A stretch of DNA of 64,000 nt from Pyrocephalus nanus (lineage: Eukaryota > Chordata > Aves > Passeriformes > Tyrannidae). Position 1 is the stretch's first letter. Each line of letters opens with the position of its first letter. The position numbers and the translations under genes were made by a program. The stretch lies in the NCBI GenBank assembly GCA_038380795.1, contig CM076271.1, positions 20,227,001 through 20,291,000 of the forward strand, given 5' to 3'. Shown here piece by piece: positions 11,816-22,630 of the stretch. Below the pieces are notes generated by a model. That model searched no databases. It was not told the DNA's origin and worked only from the letters and a program-made list of their open reading frames with translations.

Positions 11816-12796
11816 GCTCCCTACCCATGTAATGGTTCTTGTACTGGACCCCTCAGCCCCTCCTTCTGCTCAGCCCAAAGCCCCCTCCATGTCCATGGGA
11901 AGAGGATGTGGCTTCTTGGCTCCTCTCCACCCTTGGCTCCTGTAAATGCAGTGTCTGTGTGCTGACTAACGGCTCTGAGAGTCACAGCCTGCTTATTGCT
12001 TTAGAAATAAAGACATTGCCATGCAAATGGCTCTGGAAGGTGTTTCTTCTTATTAGAGGCTGGAGATGGTTTGATAAAAGGTGCAGTGTGCTTCATCTGT
12101 TAAAAGGCTCAGCAAATTTGTCCTGTTCTCCACAGCACTGAGCCACGAGAGCGATCGTGGAGAGCAGCGAGGAGAGCGCCGGAGACAAATGGTTTGTGAC
12201 AGCCGGGTTACCTTTGCCGGGCAAGGTGGGCGGGAAATTTTTTATGGTGAGACAAAAAAGATGATGGGCAATTAACTACAAACTCATGCAGCGGGTTTAT
12301 CATATGCTCAGCTCATCCATCTGTGTCTCAGTCTCCAGCAGACTCAGGAGTTTCATCAAGAAAACCATTTCCAAACCGGCAGAGCAAAACAGATCGTTTT
12401 CGCCTGCGAGCCCCACCGAGGCTTTGCAGCGCTTTTATCTTGTGTTTATGGTTTACATGGAGGAGAAAGGAGGGATCCAAATGCTTTTCCTCTCGCAGGA
12501 TACGTGTTTGAAAAGATTTCTCACTCGGGGCCCAGTCCTGCAGACACTTGTGTGCATGTGAACAGCTTTATTCAGCTTAATTCAATGAAATCCTTTGGGT
12601 GAGGTGGTAAACGTGGTGTAACTGCAGGGGTCTGAGAGGGTAGCTCAGGGAATTAGGAGGGGAAGGATGAGCTCATGGGGGAAAGCACTGAATGGGTCTA
12701 GAAAATATTGGTGCTGGTTTTGCCTCTTCCTGTGTGTGTGACCTGGGAAGAATCCCTTGGTCTGATTGGGACTCAGTTATGGCCTGTGAAGTGAAA
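11816..12796. other. Unique DNA containing a CpG-retaining segment
   Basis: Sequence between two CR1 copies with no recognised gene. It contains an ATGCAAAT octamer at 12021-12028 and the CpG cluster described separately. Open frames of up to 100 codons are present but unremarkable. Confidence 0.5.
12146..12430. other. CpG-retaining cluster, putative constrained element
   Basis: About sixteen CpG sites lie between 12146 and 12430, grouped at 12146-12231 and 12377-12430, in sequence whose GC content is otherwise ordinary. The palindromic CGATCG lies at 12152-12157. A short open frame runs through the first group but has no recognised domain. The pattern suits a regulatory element or an ancient exon, and I cannot choose between them. 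Confidence 0.35.
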
Positions 12797-13116
12797 GAAT
12801 CCCAGAATGGTTTGGGTTGGAAGGGACCTTAAAGCCCACCCAGTCCCACCCCTGCCATGGGCAGGGACACCTCCCACCAGCCCAGGGTGCTCCAAGCCCC
12901 GTCCAACCTGGCCTGGGACACTTCCAGGGCTGGGGCAGCCACAGCTTCTCTGGGCACCCTGTGCCAGGGCCTGCCCACCCTCCCAGGGAAGAATTTCTTC
13001 CCAATATCCAGTAGAAACCTACTCTCTGTCAGTTTGAAGCCATTCCCCCTTGTCCTGTCTCTCCATTCTCCTGTAAAATTTCCCTCCCCATCTTTCCTGT
13101 AGGCTCCCCCTCAGGC
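12797..13116 (-). mobile_element. CR1 LINE, 3' region
   Basis: Minus-strand CR1 of about 320 bp. On the plus strand it starts with the inverted 3' tail ATCCCAGAATGGTTTGGG. It then shows the complement of the CCCAGAGAAGCTGTGGC and GGATATTGGGAAGAAATTC blocks and continues into the TTTGAAGCCATTCCCC and TCTTTCCTGTAGGCTCCC blocks. It reaches about as far 5' as any copy here except the one at 22086-22630. Frames crossing it are repeat-derived. Confidence 0.95.
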
Positions 13117-14689
13117 CAGGACAGTTGTTGGGTTTTATCTGGTTTTGCCAAATCAGTTAATATTTACCTATTTCCCTTCACAATATTATGCTAATGAATA
13201 TCTTATTGAAGACATTTAAGTACTAATTTTATATAAATAATATGTTTCTTAACTAATTATTTTGGTGCAGCGTTGCCAGATTTGGTGAAAAAAAGAAACA
13301 GATTTTCAGCATCAAAGGTGATTATTTTTATCCTCTGAGTCTTCAAGGGCTCTTTTGAGCCTCTAAATGTAACTGCTCCACAAAGAGCCCTCAGTTCTTC
13401 CCTGGAGACCACACTGGGGAGGAATCAATAAAGTTGGAGGCCTGGGACTAATCAGTTAAACTGTCACAAAGACCTGGGATGTGTCTCTCCCTTTCACTCT
13501 GGATTAGGGGAGGGTGCTGAATGAGGTCACATGGGAATGGTTCTAATTAGTTTTGTAGAAAACGAAGCAAAACAGGTCCCTGGGTCTGCCGTGGGGTCAC
13601 CGGTCCTGGTGGACAAGCACCTTGCCAGCAAAAGGATGCACTTCCAGATGTCATTTTCCGTGCCATGAGCATCACTTGAACAAAGCAGCGTCTTAATTTG
13701 TGATTAATTTGCCCCGTACGTGTCCATTTTTTATGGCTTTAGAACAACACTGTTGGTGTCACACTGCCAGGCTGAGCGGGGGAAATGCTGCCTTTAAATC
13801 CCCTCCCTTGCCACCACTGAAGAAAGTGAACTCCTGAAGAAAGATATTGGCCTTGTGGACCTTCCTGACAGTCCATAAATCGGGGTTTTGTCAGCCCAGA
13901 GAGGTGCCATAAAGAGAGCAGATTAAAAGAGATTAGTTCTGCCAAGTGGCCTGAAGAGAGAATTGATGTCTCCTGCCCGGCAAAGCCGTGGCCAACGTGG
14001 GCTCCGCAGGTCGGGGAGAATCCTCCTGCTCCCTTCTCAGGGCTTCACATCCCAGCCAAAATGGAATTGGAATTTCCCTGCAGTTTGTTTGCCTCTGGAG
14101 GAACCAGCCTAGAGAGAACAAGTTCATCTAAAAGTGTGTATTTTACTCCATAGGACATTTGCTCGCTCCGGAGATTGAACCTTCTGCCTCCACTTGATTC
14201 ACTGATGAAAATGAAACGCAAAATAAGCCGGGAGAGAAGAGCTGCAGTGGTAAGATATATGATATATTTGTTAATGTGCATCAGGCACGTGTTCCACAGC
14301 TTTCAAATGGGTCCTAAAATGTGTCTCACTGCTGAAGTCAACGCTCCTTCATTCACAAGCAGCGTCCTGTGCAAAGCCAGGGGCACAAAATAAGACATCC
14401 AGGTTAACTCCATCCACGAGGGTCTGTCTGCAAACACACAGCCTGGCGTCCCAGGGCCCAGTCAGTGGTGCAGGGCTGGGGTTTTATTTGCACAGCACAC
14501 TGCACGTGGTCACTGCTGGGACCCTGCAGTGCTCAGTGAAACTGGGAAGAGAGATTTTTATCTTGTGCCCTTCCCGAGGAACTGGTGTCTGTAAAAGGGT
14601 TTGCTGGAGCTGCTTCAAAGCTTTACTCTTTGCTTAATATTCAAAATAAGCAGTCAGCCCATTCTCAAATGGTCAAGAGAATATATTTT

Positions 14690-14780
14690 CAAGTAATTAA
14701 TTGCTAGTTAATTGCCTTGCAGGTTACTATCCTGTATGATAACATTCCTGGAAATTTTGCTTGCTGTAATGAGCTAATGA
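14690..14780. promoter_or_regulatory. TAAT-motif block, putative enhancer
   Basis: At 14694-14716 the motifs TAATTAATTGC and TAGTTAATTGCC follow each other directly, giving three overlapping homeodomain-type cores within 23 bp. TGAGCTAATGAAT lies near 14768-14780. This is suggestive of a homeodomain-bound element but unproven. Confidence 0.25.
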
Positions 14781-15003
14781 ATTTTTGTCAGGGTTTGTGT
14801 TAGGACTGAACAATCCTCAGGCTGCTGCACGGCTCCTGCCTGGTGTACAAATCTCAAAGAGGTGCTCATCAATTTTTTAAAAGCATGAGCTGGCAATGGT
14901 TCAGTGAAAGAATTGAATTTAATGAAAATCATGAAATGAGTCTTTGGGAGGTTTAATTAAAATAACTGCTGATGCAAAGTGCTAAGGGATAAGACCTGTA
15001 CAA

Positions 15004-15030
15004 AATAATAATAATAATAGTAATAAAAAA
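15004..15030. repeat. (AAT)n microsatellite, interrupted
   Basis: Short run of AAT units interrupted by one AGT and passing into an A7 run. It is unlikely to be functional. Confidence 0.85.
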
Positions 15031-15524
15031 ATTAGAAGTCTGTAAACCAAACTTTTTCTTTGAAGCAGTTGTCTCTAAAAAATGAGGCTTGCCCATCAAA
15101 ATCCTGAATTTTAAAATGTGAATGGCACAGTACACATTTTGGCTATGTAAAATATTTTCCTGTGATCCCAAGTTCTTAGCAGGATTCTGTGAGCTACTCA
15201 TGGAAAGCAAAATATTATATATTGGTTGTAAAATGAATTGTGGGATTGACCAGGTCTCCAGGAATGAAATTACTTCAATAACTGAGTGATCCAACCACTC
15301 TGAGCCTGTTTGAGAGGCCACCTCTTCCATCCTGCTCATCTTCCAAGTGGAGTTATGTACATCAGGTGCTCAGGAGTCCCATCTCTGGGGATGCTCCTGT
15401 TCTATCCTAAGGTTATTTATCCCACTGCAGTCAATGTTCAATGGATTGGGAGCTGTGGGAATTCTGGTGGTGTTGGATGGACACCTAACTCCAGATATTG
15501 TTTGGACAATGGTCTCAGGCTCAG

Positions 15525-15608
15525 AGTGGGGTTGTTGGGGTGTCCTGGGCAGGGCCAGGAGTTGGACTCATGATCCTTGTGGGTTCCTTCATGTGATTCC
15601 ATGGCTCA
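15525..15608 (+). mobile_element. CR1 LINE, 3' end fragment
   Basis: Plus-orientation CR1 end with GTTGGGGTGTCCTGGGCAGG, GGCCAGGAGTTGGACTC and ATGATCCTTGTGGGTTCC, ending in a degraded GTGATTCCATGG tail. It belongs to the 'GATCCTTGTGGGTCCC' end type. The upstream boundary is blurred by divergence. Confidence 0.8.
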
Positions 15609-16744
15609 GCCTCCCTGTATCCAGCAGCGTTCCCACTCCAGCCCTGCCCCGTGAGCCAGCCTGGCTGGGGCTCCCCGTGCTGCTCCCACCATCTGCAGTG
15701 CTCCACCCTGCCGGCCACTGCCTTCTCCATGGCAACTCCAGCTCTGCAAACACGGCCATGAGGATTTTGGCTCTGTTATGCAGCCTGCAATAACTCTAAA
15801 AAAAGCCTTTTCCAAGATATGGCAAAACCCCACAATTCTCCAAACCTCTCCCCAAGCCAGGAGCTGCTTCCCAGGGAAGCTGCTGACATCTGAGGAGCTT
15901 CTGGATGGAGGAAACCACCATCTACACCACAGCCTGTGCCAGAGGGCATGGCTGGGTGGGAGTGCTGGCACCAGCACAGGTAAAATTGAGTTATTGCTCT
16001 GGTGGTGGAGCACTGGCCATATGGAGGACCCGTGGTCTGCCTGGAGGAGGGAGAGAAAAGAGAGTGCAGGCGTTTGAAAGCCAGTTCTGGTTGTTTTGCA
16101 GATCTGAGCTGTGCTTTTGTACGTACTCAGATATTTTAAAAGCCTAAGTTAGTATTCAGAGAGCTGTTGGCAGTTTTGGGGCCAGATTTTGCTCTTATTT
16201 GCCTTTGTGCAGAGCAGGAATGTGTAAGCAGAAATTGGCACCGCACACAGGACAGATTTGAGCTTGTTTAAACCGAGTTTCTGGAATTGCTTTGCTCTTC
16301 TTCAGGCTGTGGGAGCTTCCAAATTGCAGTTTCATTTGGGGGAGCCGTGGATCCTGTGGGCACTGCACTCAGAGCATCCCGGCCTGGCTTTCATTATTTC
16401 CATGGTGAAATCCCGACTCCACTCTCACTCAAGTCCAGTCCTGCTTTGCTTCCACTGAGCTGGTGTTTTGTCCTCCCCTCATTTGTGCCAGCTGGGATGG
16501 ATTCAAGGTATTTCTGTGCATCCTGCCAGCTTTCCAAGCAGTTGCTGCCTGTCCAGCCTCATCCCTTGGATGAGCTGGTGCAAGGCAGTGCTGGCAGCCA
16601 CGTGGCCCTGCTGTGGTGTCCATCGGTCCCTGGGCTGATTTTCTGCTGTGGCTTTGGTCATTCTGTGTTTGGACTTGGAACGAGAGAGACCTTTTATAAG
16701 CAGAACTAAATCCCTGCAGTAGAAAGGAAATGGTGGGAGTTGAC
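15609..16744. other. Unique non-coding DNA, no gene seen
   Basis: Moderately GC-rich sequence with overlapping open frames of 100-148 codons on both strands. They overlap antisense to one another and lack recognisable motifs, which suggests composition rather than coding. Confidence 0.5.
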
Positions 16745-16895
16745 AGCACCTCCATCCCTGGAAGTGTCCAAGGCCAGGTTGGACGGGGCTTGGAGTAACC
16801 TGGGGTACTGGAAGGGTGTCCCTGCCCATGGCAGGGGGTGGGATGGGATGAGCTTTCAGCTTCCTTCCAACCCAAACCATTCCACAGTTCTATAC
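16745..16895 (+). mobile_element. CR1 LINE, 3' end
   Basis: A 5'-truncated plus-strand CR1 beginning near CTCCATCCCTGGAAGTGTCC. It continues AGGCCAGGTTGGACGGGG and GTCCCTGCCCATGGCAGG, and ends TTCCAACCCAAACCATTC with an ACAGTTCTATA tail. Confidence 0.93.
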
Positions 16896-19800
16896 AAACA
16901 AAAGGGGCAGGTTATTGAGCTTTTTGCAACCACCTTTGTGTCTTTTCCTTTCCCACTTTGCTGCAGGTGTGAAAGGGATGGAGCAGAATTGCAGATGTTC
17001 TTTGGGAGGGGCTGGTGTGGAAGGGATGGGTGTGTGCTTGGTTGGCTCCAGGGAGGTTGTCACTGCAGGTAATTGCACAGATTTTGAATTATTTGGGAAA
17101 ATGTTCATGCTATAAAACCCAAACCTGACAGACTCAAAGCCTGTAGGACGTGGAATGGATCTGGAGACTCACAGGTCCGTGGGCAGTGTCACCACTCCCC
17201 ACACTGCTTGCAGGGAACAACAAGAAAGGCTTTGCTTCTCAGTTTCCTGGGCATAAATCAGAAACATCTTTCCTTTGTAAGGTGATTTCCATTGTTCACA
17301 AGAAAGGGGTTAAATTTCAAGTTAATTATCATTAATATTCATCCAACCTGGTTTTAAAAATACACACATAGAAGCAAAGCATGACTAACAAAGTTTATGT
17401 TCAGGTCTGAATTCTTTCTATTAATGGAAGGGAAAAAAAAGAGAAAATATTTCAAAATTTATTTTATTCTGGACATCCAAAGAAATATTGCTTGACTTGT
17501 ATTTTCTGATGGATTTAACGAGTTGAAGCACTTTTCCATACTGTAACACGTTAAGAACCCTCCCATATTAACTCTTGCAAATCTCAGTAAGATTTGGCTG
17601 TGTATAACAAAATCAACAGAAGATTCTGGGGTCAATTTTTATTCTGATTTTCCCTCTCACTCTGCAGCTTTCAGAAGATGACAGGAATTTGCCCAGACTC
17701 CAGTTAACAGGAGCAGAAGGCACAGCCATCCTGTTTGATGTCTGTGACAAAAAGCCTGGGATGAAGGACAAAACGATCAAAAATCAATACTTCAAAATCT
17801 CTGCCTTTCAAAAAAAAAAGATTTGAAACCAGCCTCCCCCTATCTCTTCCTCTGAGGTTCTGCTGAAAGGCTTTGTTTTAAGGGATGCCATTTTCAAAGA
17901 GGGGCAGGAGAAAGCCGGGGAAAAAAAAAAGTTTAAATTATTTTCCCAGTTCAGTCATTCCATAGAGGAGCATTATGAGGGAAAAGTGGCTTCAAAGGCC
18001 AGGGGAAAGCAGAACTAAAAGCATTTCTTCCTCCATATAAAGGCAGCTGACTCCTCTTGGTGAAAACGTTGTCATATTTTGTTTAAATTTATGTATTTCT
18101 TTGGAACTTTGGGATTGCAGGCAAAGGTTTAACTCCCTGACTTAGCCCAGGAGGTGCAGTAACTGGAGCTCTGCCTCTAATTTGTGTCATGTTTAATTAA
18201 GAGTAATGAATGGAGGAATTTCTCTGCCCTCTCAAGTCAGTTTGTCCTGCATTTGCAGCTTTTTTTTTCCCCAGTAACAGCCCATCTTGCCAAAAAACCA
18301 GACAAAGACATGTCATTGCAATGGGAATAAATGGTAAATGATGGCATTAAAGTGTCACCTCCCATTAACTGCTTATGATGTAACCAGACCTGAGACTTTT
18401 CAAATGAGTGGTTTAAAAGTAATGACTTGCACCAGAAAATAAAAACAGAAAAATGCAGCAGAGGAGAAAATGTGGTTGCTGGGATTTAACTGAGCAGAGA
18501 GACCTTCCATGAGAGAGAAATATTAGAGCTGGATGGTGAGAAATCAGCCACACTGGACGTGAAAAGAGGTGGAGTTCCCTTGTAACTCTTTGGTAAAACC
18601 AGTGTTTTCTTCCCAAGTGACTCCCATGTGAAGGCCACCTGTTCATCAGGAATTCTGAATATTATTTTGTGGCTACAGGAGCTATTTCCATAAACTGTTG
18701 GTGACCTGATATAACTCATAGAGTATCAGGGCAACAACCAGCACCACAAGAGACTTACAAAAGGTCAGTAATTGTGAATTAGGATAATGAATTCACAACG
18801 GTCCACGTGGTCCTGCACTCTTGCAAAAAGATTCTAGGGGAGATTTCTTTTAATTAAAACATTTGACCCTCATAAATAAGAAAATATCTTTGTTTCATAT
18901 TAAAACAACAATAACAAGGGATTTCTAACAAAATGGCCACAGAAATTGGCATGAGCTGTATCAAATATTTCTAAATTTATCTTTGTTTTCAAGAAAGGCC
19001 TCAGCAGGAGGTATTTTTCCATGCAAACAGAAAAAAATCAAATGACATCGAGGAAATTTAATTTCCTCCAATTCCTCAGAATTTCCATGATTAAAAAGGA
19101 AATGGCAACATTCTGTGGTCACTCCTGAATCTTCACCTCCGGATTCCCCAGCTGCCCTTTGGTATCCAGCCAAAAACCAAGGAGCAGGATAAACCCCGGT
19201 GTGGAACACAAACTGCCTCCCCAAATTACATCTATTTGTCCTCCATAATCTTTGTGCCGTGATCCAGAAGACTGATGATGATCCAGGAATAAATGTGTAC
19301 CTTTTCCAGAACATTAACTTACTTTCTTCCAGCTTGTCAAACAGCTTTGGGATTTATTATGTGTTTATTGTCTGCCTCACCAGTTTCTCTCCAACCAGGG
19401 CACTGCATATTTATTTTTACACTGGGCTTGGCTTGGTGAAGCAGGTTTGGTGCTGGACTTTAGCACTACAAAACTACTCCTTTTGTGCACTGTTTGGAAT
19501 GAAGGGACGTGGGGAACCAGGGGTGGAAATACAAAGGGGACAAAAAACTGCTGCTCAAAGAAAGAGGAAGTTTTCCACTTACCAAGGGTTAATATAATTT
19601 CCCAGCATAATTAGAATAGGGCTGTAAGAATGAAGTTCAGGGTGTCTGAGACCTACTCACCAGAGTTCTCAATCTCAAATATTTGGATAAATTTGGGCTG
19701 TATACTTGAAGATAACTCTTCTCTCATGTTTTCTTTTCTCAGTGGTTTCCTGAGATTTTAGACTGAAGGTATCCCAAAGGTTGAACTAAATTGTATTAAT

Positions 19801-20967
19801 CAGTAGTTATAGAATAATTGATTTTTATGAGCTGTTCACGTTGCAGGTGCTTGGATTGTTCCTTAATCCTTGCTATTTCCCAGCTAATTTTGCCCATTGA
19901 ACACGATGTGCCTGGAAATGGAACAGTTCCCATCTCAGCTCTGTAGTGCTGCTAATGGCTCCTTAAGTAAAATTTGTACAATTTTTATTTAGATGATTTC
20001 TGAATGGACACAGCTGGATTCCCCCTCACTGCATTGATATTCCTGCAGCTGATTAGGTGCCCACTGGTAATCCTGTGATTAGGGATATTCTGCATCAGCT
20101 TTGCAAGTGCCGGCTCTCCTGTGAGTTGAGGCTAAGAAGAATTCTGGGCATTTTTGGATGGATAAAAACTGTATTAGAGAAGTCTGGTCTGCCCAGAACC
20201 AATGACAATCCAAGCAAAACCCTGAATGACCATTTAACTCCCAGAAACCCTGTGGTTTCCCCACAAATAAGAAAATTCCTTTTTTTTTCATATTGAAATA
20301 ACAATAATGATTGTTAATTGAGAATAAATTGTCATTCAGAGTTGGGCTTTGATTAGTGTCACAGTGGGCTGGGCAAAAATAAACTGAAAAGGTATTTATG
20401 CTTCTAGTGATTTATTTCAATCTCACTGGGCACATCTGAGCCCTCAAACTCAGATTTTTTTTTGTGAATGGAACAAAATTTTACTGTGTCTCTTTAGGTC
20501 CTTTTTGAACCAGCCACATCCAAAGAAATTGGAAATATGGGGACACCTGGAACTGTTTATGCCTGTGGTTTGCAGGCCCTAGGAAATGAATATTGCTAAT
20601 TATCTCTCCATTCTGCAGGTTGTCCCCCCCACCTGGCCAGACCCTGCTGGACTTGTGTTACCTTGAGCACTTTGAGCAGATTGGAGCTGGTTTAATTGCA
20701 AACAGGCATTGGTGGGGTCCCCTTGGCTGCTGTGCTGTGCTCCCAGCCCGTTTATCTGCACTGTCACTCAAACTCCTTCCTCCTGGAAAATTTGGGTGTC
20801 AGGTCACCCAGATCCACAGGGAGCAGGGTGTACCTGAGGACTAACAGAAAAGGAGCAGATGGGATTGCTGGTGAAGTCACTGAATCCTGACAAGGTTGGA
20901 TATCATTTTAATTTCTCAGTTATCAGCAACAGATTTCTCTGGCAATGGAAAAAAAAGTCTTAGAACA
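16896..20967. other. Unique, AT-leaning DNA; one candidate exon
   Basis: About 4 kb without a recognised repeat. It contains the 17668-17826 candidate terminal exon, short homopolymers and many TAAT-containing AT-rich segments. I see no other structure. Confidence 0.5.
17668..17826 (+). other. Candidate terminal exon, unproven
   Basis: A textbook-looking acceptor (pyrimidine tract, then CTCTGCAG) is followed by 52 codons with no stop, ending in TGA at 17824-17826. The peptide begins LSEDDRNLPRLQLTGAEG. It has a balanced, protein-like composition for its first 35 residues and then becomes lysine-rich. I do not recognise the family. No upstream exon or promoter is identifiable. AATAAA at 18326-18331 could serve as a poly(A) signal but is common by chance. 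A stop-free run of this length after an AG is expected now and then in 64 kb. Confidence 0.12.
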
Positions 20968-21012
20968 GATTCACAGAATTGTTAGGATTGGCAAACCCTC
21001 TAAGACCATCCA
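20968..21012 (-). mobile_element. CR1 LINE, short 3' end fragment
   Basis: Only about 45 bp of a minus-strand CR1 end: ATTCACAGAATTGTTAGG, then TTGGCAAACCCTCTAAGACC. It is the 'AATCACAGAATCGTTAGG' end type. The rest of the element is lost or was never inserted. Confidence 0.7.
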
Positions 21013-21967
21013 TTAGCTATAAAGAAAGAAGAAACTGGAGACCTTCAGGGGGTTTTATTTTTCTTCTTTTAGCCCTTTATGGTGCTCTGTCCTTGCAAAC
21101 CAGGCCTAAATATTGTTTGAGAGCTGTGTAGGTTCCTCAAGTAATTCAGAGAATTAGTGTAATAAATGTATCATTCTTCTTTTTAATGGTAATACACAGA
21201 GAGCTAAAGATTTTGGCTCCTTTATGGGTTGTTCATAAAGTGCAGTGATTGAGTTATACTGTTTCCTATCACTTTTTCTTTAATTAATTCTGGATCAAGT
21301 TCTGGGATGTTTGTCAATTGTAGCAGCTTTCACTGAAAGAAGGAGGTTGGGGATATATTATTGTTAAAGCAGTTTTGGATTAAAATGGGATTAATAACTT
21401 TCAGGAGAGAAGAATAATATGTTTATTTTTTGCATTTGTCATTCCTTAGGATTCTGTGCAGCCTGCTTTGCTTTCCTCACGGGTTTTGTGGGATGAAATG
21501 CCACAATATCTGTTATGATAAATGCTCTGGAGGAACTTAATGGTTATGGAATTACTGCATGTTTGAAGGTTCTGACATGGCAGATAATTTTCCCTGCTCC
21601 CCATGCCCTGGGAATACAAGATTTAGACTTGCTGATGCTCTTTATGAGATGTCCCAGCCCTGGCTGAGGAGCTGAGGTGATGGTGGGGATAATCTTCAAT
21701 CATTTCTTGGGCCATGGGCAGCTTATCTAAATAAAAAGCCAACTCACAAACCCCTTGGAATCTCTCCCATCACTCCTGCAAAAGCCCATATTTAAAAAAG
21801 AAAATGAAATGTTTGAGTTTTCAATTTAAAGTGGGTGCAGGTATTTCAGTTTAAAAAAAAAAAAAAATAGATGGTAGATTGTTAAAAAATGCTTTAGTGT
21901 CCAAAAATGACATACTGCAAAATTCCACTTTTTACTCAAAGTAAACAAAGTCAATCAAGGCCCTTTG
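21013..21967. other. Unique non-coding DNA, no gene seen
   Basis: AT-leaning sequence with an A14 run near 21853-21866. I see nothing else that can be named. Confidence 0.55.
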
Positions 21968-22042
21968 TAGAATATTCTGAGCTGGAAGGGGGGTCACTGA
22001 GTTTAAGTCCTGGCCCTGCACAGGACACCCCAAGAGCTCCAC
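21968..22042 (-). mobile_element. CR1 LINE, 3' end fragment
   Basis: Minus-strand CR1 end reading TAGAATATTCTGAGCTGGAA, then CCTGGCCCTGCACAGGACAC and CCCCAAGAGCTCC. It stops about 45 bp before a second minus-strand CR1 of the same end type, so two insertions lie in tandem. Confidence 0.85.
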
Positions 22043-22085
22043 TGTGGGCCCTTCTGGTGGAAAATGGTGGAATACCAAGGAAGAT

Positions 22086-22630
22086 CAGGAATTCCAGAGT
22101 GTGCTGAGCTGGGAGGGACCCACAAGGATCATCCAGTCCAACCCTCAGCCCTGCACAATCCCATCCCCAAGGGTCACCCCCTGTGCCCCAGAGGATCATC
22201 CCAACCCTCCTGCAGCTCTGGCAGCCTTGGGGCTGTGCCCACTGCCCTGGGGAGCCTGTTCAGTGCCAACCACCCTCTGGGGGAAGAACCTTTCCCTGAG
22301 ATCCACCCTGAGCCTGCCCTGACACAGCTCCAGCCATTCCCTGGGGGCTGTCCCTGCTCCCCCCAGAGCAGAGCTCAGTCCTGCCCCTCCTCTGCCCCTG
22401 CCCAGGCAGTTGGAACTGCAGGGAGGTCTCCCCTCAGTCTCCTCTGCTCCAGCTGAACACACCAAGTGCCCTCAGTGTCCTCACACGGCTCCAAATCCAG
22501 GCCCTTCCCATCTCTTTGCCCTCCTTTGGACACTCTCCAATCTCTCCCTTCCATTGTGTCCCCCCAAACTGCCCCAACATTGAGGTGAGGCCACCCCAGT
22601 GCAGAGCAGAGCGGGACAATCCCCTCCCTC
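22086..22630 (-). mobile_element. CR1 LINE, longest copy, with ORF2 C-terminal remnant
   Basis: About 545 bp of minus-strand CR1. The 3' end at 22086 reads on the plus strand CAGAGTGTGCTGAGCTGGG, then GACCCACAAGGATCATCC. Further 5' in the element the minus-strand frame shows LCSALGWPHL (near 22575-22605) and LEQRRLRGDL (near 22425-22450). These resemble the LYSALVRPHLEY and LEKRRLRGDL blocks at the C-terminus of CR1 ORF2 (endonuclease/reverse transcriptase polyprotein). This explains the 217-codon minus frame at 22375-23028, whose upstream half is unrelated flank. The copy is 5'-truncated, lacks the reverse-transcriptase core and is inactive. Confidence 0.93.

Larger units (their letters stand above)
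13117..15524. other. Unique, partly AT-rich DNA
   Basis: No recognised gene. The stretch from 13140 to 13270 is AT-rich with several TAAT cores. Around 13977-14220 a scatter of CpG sites is retained. A TAATTAATTGC-type motif block lies at 14694-14716 and an (AAT)n run at 15004-15030. Confidence 0.5.
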
